Assembly (NCBI GenBank): GCA_007449985.2
Contig: VIIQ02000592.1
Span: forward strand, 930,001 to 994,000
DNA from: Desmodesmus armatus
Lineage: Eukaryota > Chlorophyta > Chlorophyceae > Sphaeropleales > Scenedesmaceae
Reading direction: 5' to 3'
Length of the DNA: 64,000 nt
The translations under genes were made by a program, and so were the position numbers. Of this stretch, positions 1 through 12,200 are shown one piece after another. Under the pieces are notes generated by a model. The model was given only the letters and a program-made list of their open reading frames with translations, was not told the origin of the DNA and ran no database searches. Within the stretch, counting starts at the first letter, position 1. The number at the start of each line of letters is the position of its first letter.

Positions 1-77
1 TGGACAGCAGCGCCGCTGCCCTGGACGAAGCAGTCAAATGCATTGGACCGTTTGCACAGTCTGCATTGGAAGGCTGA
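1..77 (+). CDS. 3' end of an upstream gene (partial)
   Basis: A frame open from the window edge (codons from base 3) encodes 24 residues ending FAQSALEG and a TGA at 75-77. The composition is protein-like and no other frame here reads as well. The gene body lies outside the window, so neither family nor exon structure can be judged. It could also be chance. Confidence 0.3.
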   Translation, partial: DSSAAALDEAVKCIGPFAQSALEG

Positions 78-639
78 CAATACAGGAGCCGAGAGACAAT
101 GTCAATCTGAAACCAGAGGTGTTGATGGGCTGCACTGATTCATCAAGCCCTGTACTGTATGTTTCTCCTGTCAAGCTACCGACACCTGACACATGTGCTT
201 GTGCTGCTTCCAAGCTGACTGCTGACGATGTGTGCTGACCACTTCCTGCTGGTGCAAATGCCACTGAGGGCTGTCCAAATCATCGCACACGGACCACACA
301 GCACCATCATGCTGCCCCTCTGCACCTGACCAAGATGGCTGGATTTCAGGTCGGCTTGCTGTAGACCGGGGCCGTGAGAGGGCAACACGCGCGCCAAGCT
401 TACGAACACTTCAACCATATTGTATGTATTGGACATCCTGTTGAATTGGATCCTCGGCGCGTCGTGCGAATTTCAACCATCGGCGTCGGAGGACGAATAT
501 CCGCGCCGCCGCTTTCGACATAACTCGTCAAACCTTGATCACAACCAGAACCAGGCATATGCCTCAGGTGGGATTAGGCAATTCAATGCGACGGTGGCGT
601 ACAGCGACATAATCACAGTGTGCTGCACATCTCACCACC
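78..639. other. Intergenic region upstream of the RNase T2 gene
   Basis: This stretch would hold the 3' UTR of the upstream gene and the promoter/5' UTR of the RNase T2 gene. Short frames on both strands show no domain or splice consistency. I see no clear TATA box or repeat. Confidence 0.4.
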
Positions 640-3600
640 ATGTCAGCTCTTCGCCAGTATGCTGTTCTGGTGGTCCTGTGCTGCTTGTGCCAGACAGCGG
701 CTGCCAGGCACAGCAAGTTGCCACAGCATGACCTTGCAATGGGTTCCACCAAAGCCACAGGTGAGTGCAGCCCACTGCACAGCAGTGCAGGATTGCCCTG
801 CTCATTCAAAAGGACAAAACCCCGGGCAATGCATTGACAGGGAAACTGCTGCTGCCATGCTGCCGTGCTTGCAGGTACCACCCTGAGGATGTTGATGGCG
901 ACAGATGATGATGCGTCCCCTTCCCCAAGCCCAAGCCCAAGCTCAAGCAGCAGCAGTGGTGGCTCAGATGGCAATGCATCTCCCTCCCCTTTCCCCACCA
1001 GCAGCAGTGGCGGTAAGAATATGCTGCGAACACTCTTTCACTCAAGCTTGACTCAAGACACCGGTTGCAATCACCCAACACCATCACCCTCTCGTGCTGG
1101 CCACCCCAGGATGAGCAAGGGCAGCTCCATACTGATTAGTCATCATAATTCTGCGGCACTGCTTGGTGCTCTGACCTGCCCATCTTGCTGATCCACAGAT
1201 CAGCTTGACACCGCAAGTGGCAACAATAAGATATTTGAAGACTACACGCAGCCCAACTCGTAAGTGCTGTCTGGGGTCCTGTTGCATATGCCTCTGTCAG
1301 CATCCGGCTTGCGCAAATGCGGTCGTGGCATGCCTGTCAGCAGCAATTATCTTCTAGAGGGGAGATTCAGGACTACCTGATGTGCAGCACTGCTATGCAT
1401 GGCTGGCAAAGTAAGTAGGACTAAGATAGTAAAGCCTGACATTCATCAAGCATTTGTATTGCTTGCTGGTGCCACCTTGTTCAGGTGCAACATTGGGCCC
1501 AGCTACTGGTGTGACAGCAAGGACCAATACAATGTAAGTTGCAAGACAACCAGAGTTGCCGCTGACTCACAACCCTTGGATGAGTAGTGATACAGCTTAG
1601 CTTCACATGGTCTGCATTGGTGTTGGGCTCAGTGTACTAGTATTGCAACACCGCGGGCGGCCCAGTGCTCACCTACTGCTTACCAACGACTCTTTAGCCT
1701 AGGCTTGCAGTGCCCACTTCCATGGCAGCCTGAAACTGCTAGCTGTGATGCTAACAGTACTGCTGGCAGAAGTTCTGATTTTGCAAGCACTGGCACTGCA
1801 TTGGCGGTGGCATGGCCGGGGTCTGTGATGCTGTGCTGTTCTGCCTGCAGGAGTGCATTGTGGCCATGCATCCTGAGCGCTACCAGCGAGTGGGCGTGTG
1901 CGGCTATGCCACGGCCAACTGCTCACAGACAAGCCTGGCTGACTTCTGTGACAACAACCCCAAGGCCAAGACATTCAATGGGGGCATCAATGGGTCACCT
2001 ACTGGCTACTTTGGTGAGAAGAGTCGTCAAGCGTGTGACACTGCAATGCCGCCGGCGGGCACTGCAGTCACAACACAGCACTGCTGAGTTCAGCAGGCTG
2101 CAACAGACTCTGTCTTCGGAAGACCCCTAGCACTGAGTTCAAACGCTCGGTGTGCTGGCATGTTGTCACGTGCGTGCACTTTGCACTAACATGCATCCAG
2201 CTGTGCAAACAGGATGGTGCCTCTAAGTCACTTCTGTTGACAAGCCAATATGACACGCAGTGTTGCTCACTGTACCCAATACCCAATCCAATAAAATTCC
2301 TGTCTCAGTGGGCAGATCCGACGAGGAATTCATGAACCCTGATCAGCTGGCTGCACAAGTGCCCCAGACATCTGGTTGAAACACCCCTCAAGAATGCATA
2401 CGCCTGCCTGCTGCCTGACCATGTGCTGACCCGCACAGGTTACTATGCACTGGCCATGACGTGGGTGCCAAGCTCATGCAGGTAAATGGAGTCCAAGGCC
2501 CTGGCCCATATGTCTCAGCCAGTGGCGGCTCACTTGTGCTGCCACCAACTTGCAGCGCGATGAACGCTTGTATGCCATAACTTTGGATGCAATGTTGTGG
2601 AGCGCTTCATCAGAAGAAGGACATGTCATGCCTGGTCAGTCACCCCTTGCATCCATGCCGCTTGAATCCTGGCACTGCCACTTATCATGCAGTCCGACTG
2701 ATTAGTGATCAGCAAGCCAGGTGTTGACACTCCCTTGCACCCGCATGCTACACTGCTTGCGCACATCCCTCTGCCTGTGTAGGTCCAATTCGACCTTTGG
2801 AGGTTACTGCAGCTCATTCACTACATCATCCTCCTACTCCGCCACACACCTGGTGCTGCATGGCCTGTGGCCGGACTACGGCTCCCTGTACGCCAAGCCT
2901 GGACCCCAGCCTCCCTTCTACAATGGCACCCAAGCCAGCTACCAGGTGAGTTGGGATCTGATCTGAGTCTTTGAGTCTACAAGAGAGCCTTGAGAGCCTC
3001 TGGTGTCCGTGGCTGACAAACTAGGCAAATATGAAGTGTGGTTGTAGTATGCTGTGGCGGTTACATGTACAGCATACGACAGACTGGCTGGGAGAGCCGC
3101 TACAGTTAAGGCAAGCCTTACTATGCTGCCCCGGACGGCCGCTGAAGTGGCAAGGCACTGCTGCTGCTGTTGTTGTGTGCTGAGCTGCCATGACTGTATG
3201 CGAGCAGTATGCACAGGGAGCAGAGTGCCGCACTGCTGGCAGCAGCAGAGTGCGTCTTTGTCACGTGACGTCCGACGACAGTGTCACACATGTGGCACAT
3301 GATGCAACAGTGTTCAACCATGCATGTCCGTCGGCCCTACACATGGCATGTCCTTGGCAAGCTTGTATGCCATTGACTGATGCATGCAGGGCTGGCCTCA
3401 GTGTTGTGACGGTGCTGGCCTTTCCACCAGCCAGTGTGCAGTTGGGCCTGACAATGCCTGCCCTTGGGCCAACAAAAGCATCATCAACCAGGTAACTACC
3501 AGGGTACTGCAGAGTGACTTTTTGTGCCACCAGTACTTGTGTACACTTCTATGTGCTGACATTTCTTGGTGCCACATTAAAGCCTGATACACAGCAAACA

Positions 3601-5398
3601 TGTGCCACATGGCAGCAACGGTATCACAAGTAGCGCCACGTCATTTGCAGGGTCTGGATAGGACACTGTCTGGGCCACAGGTAACATGCATGTGTGCTAG
3701 CCGCCTTGCTACCAGCTGATGTTGCTGCTTTGCCGTGTAGAACGACCTGGAGACCTGCTTGCGTGAGAATGGCATGAAGCAGTGCCTCGTGCCTGACAGT
3801 GTCACGGATGCCCTGGGGGCTGACTTCCAAAAGGTGGGGGGCACTGTCACAAGTTGTGTTCTGTGCTGGCACCAGGCGCCGCCACCATGGGATCTCACAG
3901 GCTCAAAGGAGGCTACATACCAGGCTGTCTTGCTTGTGTTGCTGGGCCCTGGCATTGTGGTTGCAAGCAGCACTCCGTTGTTGTCATCATGCTGCAGAAG
4001 GTTGCTGATGTGGTCTCCACAATTTCATAAAGGCACATCAGGTACAATTGAGGGCAAGTGATGCGTGACACTTCTGAAGCCCAGCAGCACTGCGCAAGCA
4101 GGAGTTGAGCAAAAGCTTCTGGAACCCGATGTGTGCTTGTACTACGCAGTGCAGATGATACGCGCACATTGCAGCTGGCAGTCAGCTTCATGCAGATCAT
4201 GTTCTGCCTCTTTCCTGCAGGTTGCTCCTGGCTTTCTGGACTCCAATGGGAAGCCTAGCACCTTCAGTGACCACGAGTTCTTCAAGCATGGCTCATGTAA
4301 GCTGCAGCAGTGCATCACCATCTCTGACAGTGCACACTTGATCAGCCAAGTCTTGGTCCAGCATGTTGAAAGTGGCGGTACAGGGACATCACTGCGACGG
4401 GGGATGTGGCATGCATGCATGCGCCGGCCTCCTCCTGATACCTGTTTGGTGCTTGTTCTGCTGCCTGGCATGCAGGCATCGGCGGGTACTTGTCCCACAA
4501 CATCACTGCCTACTTTGACATTTCTGTCAAGCTGGCCTACAAGCTGACCGGCTCAGGGACGCCTGCAGACAACCTCGTCCACAAGAACGTTGGCACAAAG
4601 GTGGGCCGCACTCCTGTAAGCTTTGGACCTGGCCCAGTTTATCGCCAACACATTGACCAGCTGCCCATACATCAACTCTGGTTGAAATAGAAGCTATCTA
4701 CCCGTTTCCTCCTTGAAAAAGGGTCATGTATAGGCCCAAACTGTTCTTGCCATCAGAACACATACGGCCAGCACATGCCGTGCTTCCAGCCAATGCCATG
4801 TGCGGCTTTCTGAGCCAAACTGTGCTGCAAGATTGTGAACGCTGCCCACTCAACACTTCCATCGATGGATATCTCAATGCCTGTAGGTGAAGATTGGTGA
4901 TATGGAGAAGGGATTCAACCAGCATGCCATCACCACCTGCAAGAGAGGCAGCTGCAGGCTTGATGAGGTGTGGTTCTGCCTGGGGCGCAACGCAGCTGGT
5001 TTTCCCACAGACCTCATCACATGCCCCATCGGTAAGCCTCACCATCTGGTGATGGTACCGCTGGAACCTACCTACCGTGTACCTAATGTACCTACCTACC
5101 TTCCACTACCAGCACGTGCGCATCACATGTACATGCCCGTTGACCCATTGGTCGTCACACTCAGCCACACCACTCCTGAGAAAGAGACGGTATCTTGCAA
5201 ATGCAGCGCTGTTGTTGCAGTTTGTTGGTAAACAATATGTGTCAGCACCACCTTCCACTGTTGTGCCTGATGGTGCTTCTTCCAGAGAATGATTTGCTTG
5301 GCTGCCGCTGTGTATGGTCCTGCACTGCAGGCACCTTGGCTTCAAACACCTGCGCCGGCCAAGGTTGTGAGTATGTAGAGATCCCAGCCTGGCAGTAG
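640..5398 (+). CDS. Secreted RNase T2-family ribonuclease with Ser-Pro linker and saposin-A-like segment
   Basis: Fourteen exons: 640-760, 875-1012, 1199-1259, 1485-1533, 1851-2013, 2439-2481, 2783-2945, 3390-3491, 3651-3680, 3741-3833, 4221-4296, 4476-4600, 4887-5031, 5331-5398. All phases agree and give 458 residues. Residues 1-22 are a signal peptide. Residues 45-86 are a Ser/Pro/Ser-Gly linker. C108, GPSYWC (111-116) and C125 resemble the start of a saposin A-type domain. The RNase T2 domain starts near 179 (YYALAMTW). It keeps both active-site segments: CAS I HGLWPD (His218) and CAS II HEFFKHGSC (His339, Glu340, Lys343, His344). RNase T2 enzymes cleave RNA through 2',3'-cyclic phosphates and act outside the cell or in vacuoles. 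With all catalytic residues present the enzyme should be active. Phosphate scavenging is a usual role in the family but is inferred here. A TGTAA signal lies at 5602-5606. The model is firm. The saposin-like assignment is tentative. Confidence 0.9.
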
Positions 5399-6007
5399 GG
5401 CACTGTGGCGGCTTGGGAGTGATTATCGCGCAAAGTTGGCGTTTTTGGGAATTACTCTTTTCAGCAAGAACCTGCAGGCGGCACTGAGGTTGAGTTGCAG
5501 GTTGTGTGCAGCTTGCTCAGCATGAATGTGGTACAGCAGTCAGGCAGGGTGATGATCAGTTATTGCTCTTGAAGGCCTGCCATAACCTCTCCCTTGCACG
5601 GTGTAACATCCTGACTAGCCACTACTGCACCTTTTCTTTGTGTGCACAACACAGTTGCCAGATGGGGACTAGACAACAGAGTGGCACGTCACAGAGCCGA
5701 CAAGTATGATGCAAGCAACAACAACAAACAACAACAATGCGATACTGTCAGACTGTGAGACATCACCCTGGGATACTGTAGCAGCGCAGTATGTCACCAT
5801 TGTGTAAGCCCAACTTTGTACAGTAACACGTCACATGTCGCAGTGACATGCAGGGACCGGGTAGCACTTTCAACCACAAGGGTGGCCCGCCTTCGACATC
5901 ACACTGCACAGCCGCCTGTACTCCACACGATCAGCATGCCTTCACACGACGCCTACGGCTGATCCTGACAACACACAACACCGTAACACAGCACACCAAC
6001 AACATGC
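5399..6007. other. 3' flank of RNase T2 / upstream of the MYND gene
   Basis: It holds the RNase T2 3' UTR with the chlorophyte-style polyadenylation motif TGTAA at 5602-5606, a short CAA-rich run near 5710-5740, and presumably the MYND gene promoter. No reading frame looks coding. Confidence 0.4.
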
Positions 6008-6549
6008 ATGCCTCCTGATGTCCCACCCACTCTGCGCCAGCTTAGTCCTATAGCCAAGCTGCAGCTCATCCTGTCACTCCATGAGCTACCGCACTACCAC
6101 CTTACCCCCCTTCCCAAGGGACAGGTGAGCAACAGGTTGGCACCACAGTACCCTTAAGGGTCTGTGCACAGCAGATGCAGCAACAACTGCAGGCGCTGCT
6201 GCCAGTTGTGCCTCAACTGAGCGCAGCGAAGCAGGAGGGGACGCTGCAGGGGCTGACAGACGCTTCACTGGCTGCGTTGGTGCAGCAGCTGCAGGCAACA
6301 GGGCGCGCGCTAAGCAGTATCCCAGTGCCGCAGTTCTGCAACAACGCGGCATGTACCAACCTCAGTGGTCCCACAGATGTACAGCTGGTGTCAGGGCGCA
6401 GCTGCGTGTGCGCAGGGTGCCGCACTGCTCGCTACTGTGGTCGGGACTGTCAGCGAGCAGCTTGGAAGCAGCATAGGCCTGTGTGCAAGGCAGTGGTGGC
6501 CGCTGCTGCCGCTGCTGCCACATCAAGTACACCAGCAGCTGCGGGGTAG
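6008..6549 (+). CDS. Small MYND zinc-finger protein
   Basis: Two exons, 6008-6124 and 6172-6549, give about 164 residues. Exon 1 is chosen because it opens with ATG, reads cleanly (RQLSPIAKLQLILSLHELP) and ends at a good donor. Reading through instead meets a TAA. The C-terminal part is a MYND-type finger: FCNNAAC, then CVCAGC, RYCGRDCQ, and WKQHRPVC, so all eight expected Cys/His ligands are visible. The tail is poly-Ala. MYND fingers bind Pro-rich partner peptides, and stand-alone MYND proteins are abundant in green algae. No substrate can be named. The intron is only 47-50 nt and ends in a CAGCAG tandem acceptor, so one Gln may be optional. If the intron is wrong, the protein starts at Met 6175. 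A decayed copy lies downstream at 7691-8045. Confidence 0.7.
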
Positions 6550-7690
6550 GACGGAGTGAGGTTTGGTACACTATGACTGATTGTGGATGTACAGCAGAGC
6601 TGAACGGTATTGCTGTCGCCGGTCGTCATTGTTGACCTTAATTTGAAGGTATAACATTGGCAAGTTGATAGATCTTCTGCTTGCATGCATGAGTAGGTGC
6701 CTAGGCACCTAAGGCCTGTTGTGTCTGTCAAGGGTCAACAAGAAAGGTACTATGGAGAGAAATCAGGAGTGCTGATTAGGGCAGGAACATATGGTGGGGA
6801 AGGATCATTACAGTATGTGCAGTGTGATATGGCAGAGTCAAGCTGCCTTGCACCATGGAGGGGTGGTGAGTGAGGGGGGGTGGAATGGGGGGTAAGAGAG
6901 AGGGGCTCTTTTTTTTGGCATTTTGGCTTCACGAATGAAGCCTCCAAAAATGATACCAAGCAACATTGCGGGGATGGTATTTGGTTTGATCTAGTAAAAG
7001 GCGAGACCAAAGTGCGTCTCCTTACCAACCCCGTTGCATGATGATGTTGGGGGTGGGCTGCTGCTGGGTGCACTGCTCTGGGTGCCAGTGCTGCTGCTGC
7101 TCAGGGTACTGCTGCCAGCCTGCCACGTAGGCGTCATGACCCGCCAGAACGGCAACCTCAAAGTAATCAAAACTTTGATATTCCTTGAAGGATGTAAAGC
7201 ACAGCTCACTGTCACGCGTTGAACCCTTCGACTTGAGTCAGAATGTTACACGGTGCAAGTGACAGACCCTTTTCAAGTGATGACTAATAATGACAGGGCC
7301 GCAATCCACACTGCCTTGCTGTTGGTGCTGCGCACTTATGGTCATGCCTGCTTGTCACACCTGCAACAATACTGGCACATGTTTTATCGTGGCCACAAAG
7401 GCGTATGACTGGTTTGGCAGCAGCAACCGCAGCAGCAGCTGCTGCCGCCACACCCACAAATAATTCTAAGGGGCGCATGCTTACTGTTGGGCAGCCTGGG
7501 CCTGCAGGGCAGTGCTCGTTGGTTGTGTGTGGCAGCTGGGCATGCTGTGGGGCTGATAAAAGATGGAAAGGCCGGCAGCCGTAACTGGCCAGCATCTCAG
7601 TCTTGAGCAGCAGCAGCAGCCGCACAGCAGCGTTCAGTGGCTTACTCGCCCAGCCTTGGCATTGTGTGCTGAGAGCAGCCGGCTGTGTAC
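6550..7690. other. Gene-poor spacer between the MYND gene and its decayed copy
   Basis: No coding frame with a recognisable domain. There is a G-rich stretch near 6860-6900 and a CTG run near 7085-7110. The sequence does not visibly repeat MYND exon 1, so the duplication appears to cover exon 2 only. Confidence 0.35.
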
Positions 7691-8045
7691 CACAGCAGAT
7701 GCAACAACAGCTGCAAACACTGCTGTTGGTTGGTGGCGGAATTCACAGCAGTGAAGCGTAAGGGAGCGCAGAAGGGGTCAGATCCCTCACTGGCTGGTGC
7801 AGCAGCTGCAGGGGAAAGGGTGCTCTCATCATTATGCAGCACTTGCGCAATGACATGTGACGACACCATCGGCCACACTGGTTTGCGCCAGGTGTCAAGG
7901 CGCACTTGCATGTGTGAGAGGTGCCGCACTGCCCGCTACTGTAGGCGGGGGTACCAGCAAGCGGCTTAGAAATTTAAATAAGCCTGTGTGCAAGGTGATA
8001 ACTGCTGCTGCTGCTGCTGCCGTCACAACATCACCAGCAGCCGTG
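7691..8045 (+). pseudogene. Decayed duplicate of the MYND-finger gene (exon 2)
   Basis: The sequence can be aligned by eye along the length of MYND exon 2 (6172-6549). It opens with the same acceptor-plus-Gln stretch (CACAGCAGATGCA) and keeps CMCERCRTARYC and the closing VCKV followed by a GCT run. It is broken. The frame shifts several times in the first half. The first Cys pair is altered. The Cys of the DCQ motif is replaced (GYQQAA), and the Trp codon of the WKQH segment is TAG. The matching exon 1 was not found. This is a partial tandem duplication roughly 1.5 kb downstream of its parent that has since lost function. Confidence 0.7.
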
Positions 8046-9226
8046 AGATTTGATGTAATGAACGTTGTTGATGTGATGTGAAGGTGCAGACGTACAAGGG
8101 GTTGCAGCCCCTTGTGATGAATGTTTTTTTGATTGGATTAGCTGGTGATGGCTGGGTGCATTCTCCTTGGGCAGGGCAGGGGCTTGTCTGCACAGCAATA
8201 TATACAAACGGCTGTGGGGGTCAATTATGCAGGTTTCCCTGTTGACTTTGGCATGCATGCATGGACACAAGCGCTGGCTGCTGCTTCTGTAGCCGCTACC
8301 CTTTCAAGGTATACTCTACGAAGTAGGTACATTGTATAACACCAACATCACATCATGACATCATGTAACGGCGATTGTGCATAAGGCAAACTTTACCAAC
8401 ACGGCTACGCTTGCAAACACAGTTTGGCGTGTGAGAGTTTGCCTTCATGCACAACTGCTTGTAGTGCTGCACAAACCACCACCCCATGTCAACCAGCCCT
8501 GTCTCAATCCAGCACAAGCGCGCAGTTACACAGTAGCAGGCATCACAAGATCACCACCACATGTGCTTGCAGCCGCAGTAACATCTTATGTGCACACTGA
8601 GCCACGTAAGGTGGCCCACCCACCACTCTTCTCACTCTCTATGTACAGTACAGGGAAGGTCAGAAGAAGAAACACACAGCCTGAACAAACACCCCATCAG
8701 GGGTCCTCCTGCTTGCAACAGCTCAGCAGCTTCGTCAAAACCAAGCACCGGTCCTGAACCTGCCTGCTGACTGCTGTTTCCTGCATTGCACCATTGGTCA
8801 CCATGCACATTGCACAGTGCATTGCACAGCATACACAGCGCTCCTGCACTGCGCATTTGCAACCTGCATGCCTGAACCGGCAAGCTAGCTACAGACATGC
8901 CACATTGTGACCAGGCGACAAATGATTGGCACTGCTGGCGCAGGCCTGCAAAGCTGCAAGGCTGCAGCTGATGCAACATCAACACAATCCTCATGCGACA
9001 CTGAAACAAGCTCCCACCCTGCAACCCACTACAGCGGCAGCTGTACCGCACAGACCTTCCCGCTCACTCCCCGGCCAGCAAGACAACACACACGCTGACC
9101 TACACAACACACACACACACACACGTACACGCCTGCCGAAGCCATACTGCATGTGCCCGAGGGGGAAAGCAAAAGACGGTCCGCCGGCACTACTGCCGCA
9201 AACACCTGAGGTGACTAATCCACTGC
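8046..9226. other. Intergenic region between the MYND pseudogene and the HSP90 3' end
   Basis: No supported gene. It includes the HSP90 3' UTR (reading leftwards from 9226), which carries a short (CA)n run at about 9104-9125. Frames at 8377-8757 and 8926-9339 (+) show no domain and the second overlaps the HSP90 end. Confidence 0.4.
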
Positions 9227-12200
9227 TTAGTCGACCTCCTCCATGCGGCTGCCCTCATCTGCACCCTCCTCCAGAGGCGGCAGCTCATCTGCCAGTGCCT
9301 CCTCCATCTCCTCCTCATCAATGCTCAAGCCCAGCTTGATCATGCGGTAGATGCGGGACGCGAACGTAGTAGGGTCGTCCAACGTGAAGCCGCTGGACAG
9401 CAGGCTGGTCTCAAACATCAGCAGCACCAGGTCCTTGACAGTCTTGTCAGACTTATCGGCCTCTGCGCGGGTGCGCAACTCCGCCATAATGGGGTTGCGG
9501 GGGTTGATCTCCAGGGTCTTCTTGGAGGTCATGTAGGCAGACATGGCGTTGTCACGCAGGGCCTGCGCCTTCATGATGCGCTCCATGTTGGCAGACCAGC
9601 CGTACTCGCCGGTGACCAGCACGCAGGGGCTGTCCACGATGCGGTCGCCCACCACCACCTTTTCAACCTTGTCACCCAGGATGTCCTTCATCAGCCTGGG
9701 GGGGTGGGGAGGGGGGAGGAAGCAGGGGGCAGAGGCAGGGGTTAGTGGTTATTGCTGGGCCAACGCGCAAGGTTAGGTGTGCTGGAGCGTTGCAACAGAA
9801 AGGCAGGGGGAGCAGGCACAGGGAACCACATCCAACTGAACGTCGGCGGCTGCGTGTCAACGCAAGGTGCTTGCAAGCCCACCAAGCAACCGCTGCTGCT
9901 GCTGGCAAGAAGCGAAAGCTGGAAGCTGCAGCTGCTGCTGCCGGCGCTGTGGAGAAGATACTGCCTGGCTGAGCAGCTTGCGGGATACAACACTCACTTG
10001 CAGAGTGGCTCAAACTTGCTCTGCAGCTCCTCCTTCTCCTTCTTCTCATCCTCAGTCTCCTCAAAGGTGAGGCCCTCCTTGGTGCACGACACAAGCTTCT
10101 TGCCATCATACTCCTGAAACAGCAAACAGGACACACATGGTGATCACGTTTTGTGATGTTGTGATTGTTGATTCATATCCCACCCTCACTGCCAGCAGCA
10201 ACAGCAGCTGCGCCCTGATGCTCTTGCTTCGGCTGCTTTTTGTGGGTGTGCCCTGCTGCATGTGCGACATACTGCAGATGGCTGTATGCTAATACGGATG
10301 GTGCCCAGCTCGGGGGACGTCAGCATTGTACCAGCCTGTGCGCACTGGTCACCTGCTGCGCCAGCTGCCACCCCACAATTTGAAAATCACAATTGAAAGG
10401 ACACAATTGCCAACAAAGCAGGCCGCTCACCTTGAGCTGCTGCACTGCATACTCGTCAATGGGGTCCACCATGAAGACCACCTCGTAGCCCTTGCGCTTC
10501 AGCTTCTCAAGGAAGGGGCTGTTCTCAACAGCCTTGCGAGACTCACCTGCAGAGGGGGCAAGGGAGGAGGAAGGAGGGAAGCAGGGAGGGGATAAGGTCA
10601 GCCAGTCTGCACAGGCAGGTGCGTCACGCACAGCAGCTGTATGATGCTGAACACACGCCTTCTGAGCCTGACTGAAATGTATGCAAACGCACGCAATACG
10701 GTCGCCATCATACCACGCAGGGATTGCGCACAACATCAAGATGTGAGCAGCTGCCCCCTATCCCCAGTCCCCAGTCAGCAGGTGTTTTGGTGGCCTCAGG
10801 TGGTGGCAACAACGCCACGTGCTGGCGCCCATCTAGTATCATTGGGCACGCTGCTCAACTGCTCGGCACAATGCTTTTCAATGTACAAATGCGAGCAGAA
10901 GATCCGTGTGTTGACACAATCAACATCAAGCTACAGCGACCCCACCCCCTGCTGGGTCACCCCATCTCACCGGTGATGTAGTAGATGTTCTGCTGTCCCT
11001 CCTTCATGCGTGTGACATAGTCCTTGAGGCTGGTGAGCTCATCGCCAGACTTGGTGGTGTGGTAGCGCAGCAGGTCGGCCAGCTTGGTCCTGTTGTAGCA
11101 GGCAACAAGGGAAGCAGTCGTCAGATGGTTCCAGCCATGGCGATTCCTGGACCTTTCGGGGTTTAGGGTTGTTCTGGTATCCCTGTTGAGGAGCGGTGCT
11201 GGGACGAAGTAGGATTGAAGGACCAACGGCGAAGTTCTGATACATTCCCTTGCAGTTTGTGATGCTTCAGTCCACAGTACGCTCAGTTCACAGTTCAGTT
11301 CACACCTGTTGGCTGCGTCCTCGTGCACGCCCAGCTTCAGGTTCTTGGCGAAGTTCTCGTAAAACTTGCTGTAATCGTCCTTGTTCTCAGCCATCTCGGC
11401 GAACATCTCCAGGGACTTCTTGACGATGTTCTTGCGGATCACCTGGGGGGGGGACAGGGCGGGCAGAAGGCAGCGAGAGCGAGTCAGCAAACTGTACGGG
11501 GTTGTACTGCATGGTGTTGTGAACAGGCGGGAAAGGTGTGCAGCACTGCAGCGTGATGTATCGTCAAGAGCAGGACCCCTCTGGCTGCAAGATGTTATCA
11601 GATAACACGGCATTTTCATACAAATGCTTTGCCACATCCGCTCTTGTGCTGTGCAGGCACATTCACATGCATCAGTTCACACCACTGAAGCCAGCATGGC
11701 ATGCTCCCATACATACAGCTCAGCAGCGTCAAGGTGGACCAAACAAAAACCTGCAGCTGAGGCAGGGCGGCTGGGCACCTGCCACCTGACCAACTGCTGC
11801 TAGCGCTGCCCCAACCCGCTCAACATCATCACCCCCCTACCAGCACTACCCCCTCACCTTGAGGATCTTGTTCTGCTGCAGCATCTCGCGGGAGATGTTG
11901 AGTGGCAGGTCCTCACTGTCCACGATACCCTTCACAAAGGACAGCCACTCAGGCACCAGCTCCTCGCAGTTGTCCATGATGAACACACGCCTCACATACA
12001 GCTTGATGTTGTTGGCCTTCTTCTTCTGGTCAAACATGTCGAAGGGGGCGCGGCGGGGGGCAAACAGGATGCACTTGAACTCCAGCTGGCCCTCGACTGA
12101 GAAGTGCTTGACGGCCAGGTGGTCCTCCCAGTCATTGGTGAGGGTCTTGTAGAAGGCGGCGTACTCGTCCTGCTTGACGTCGTCGGGGTTGCGCATCCAG

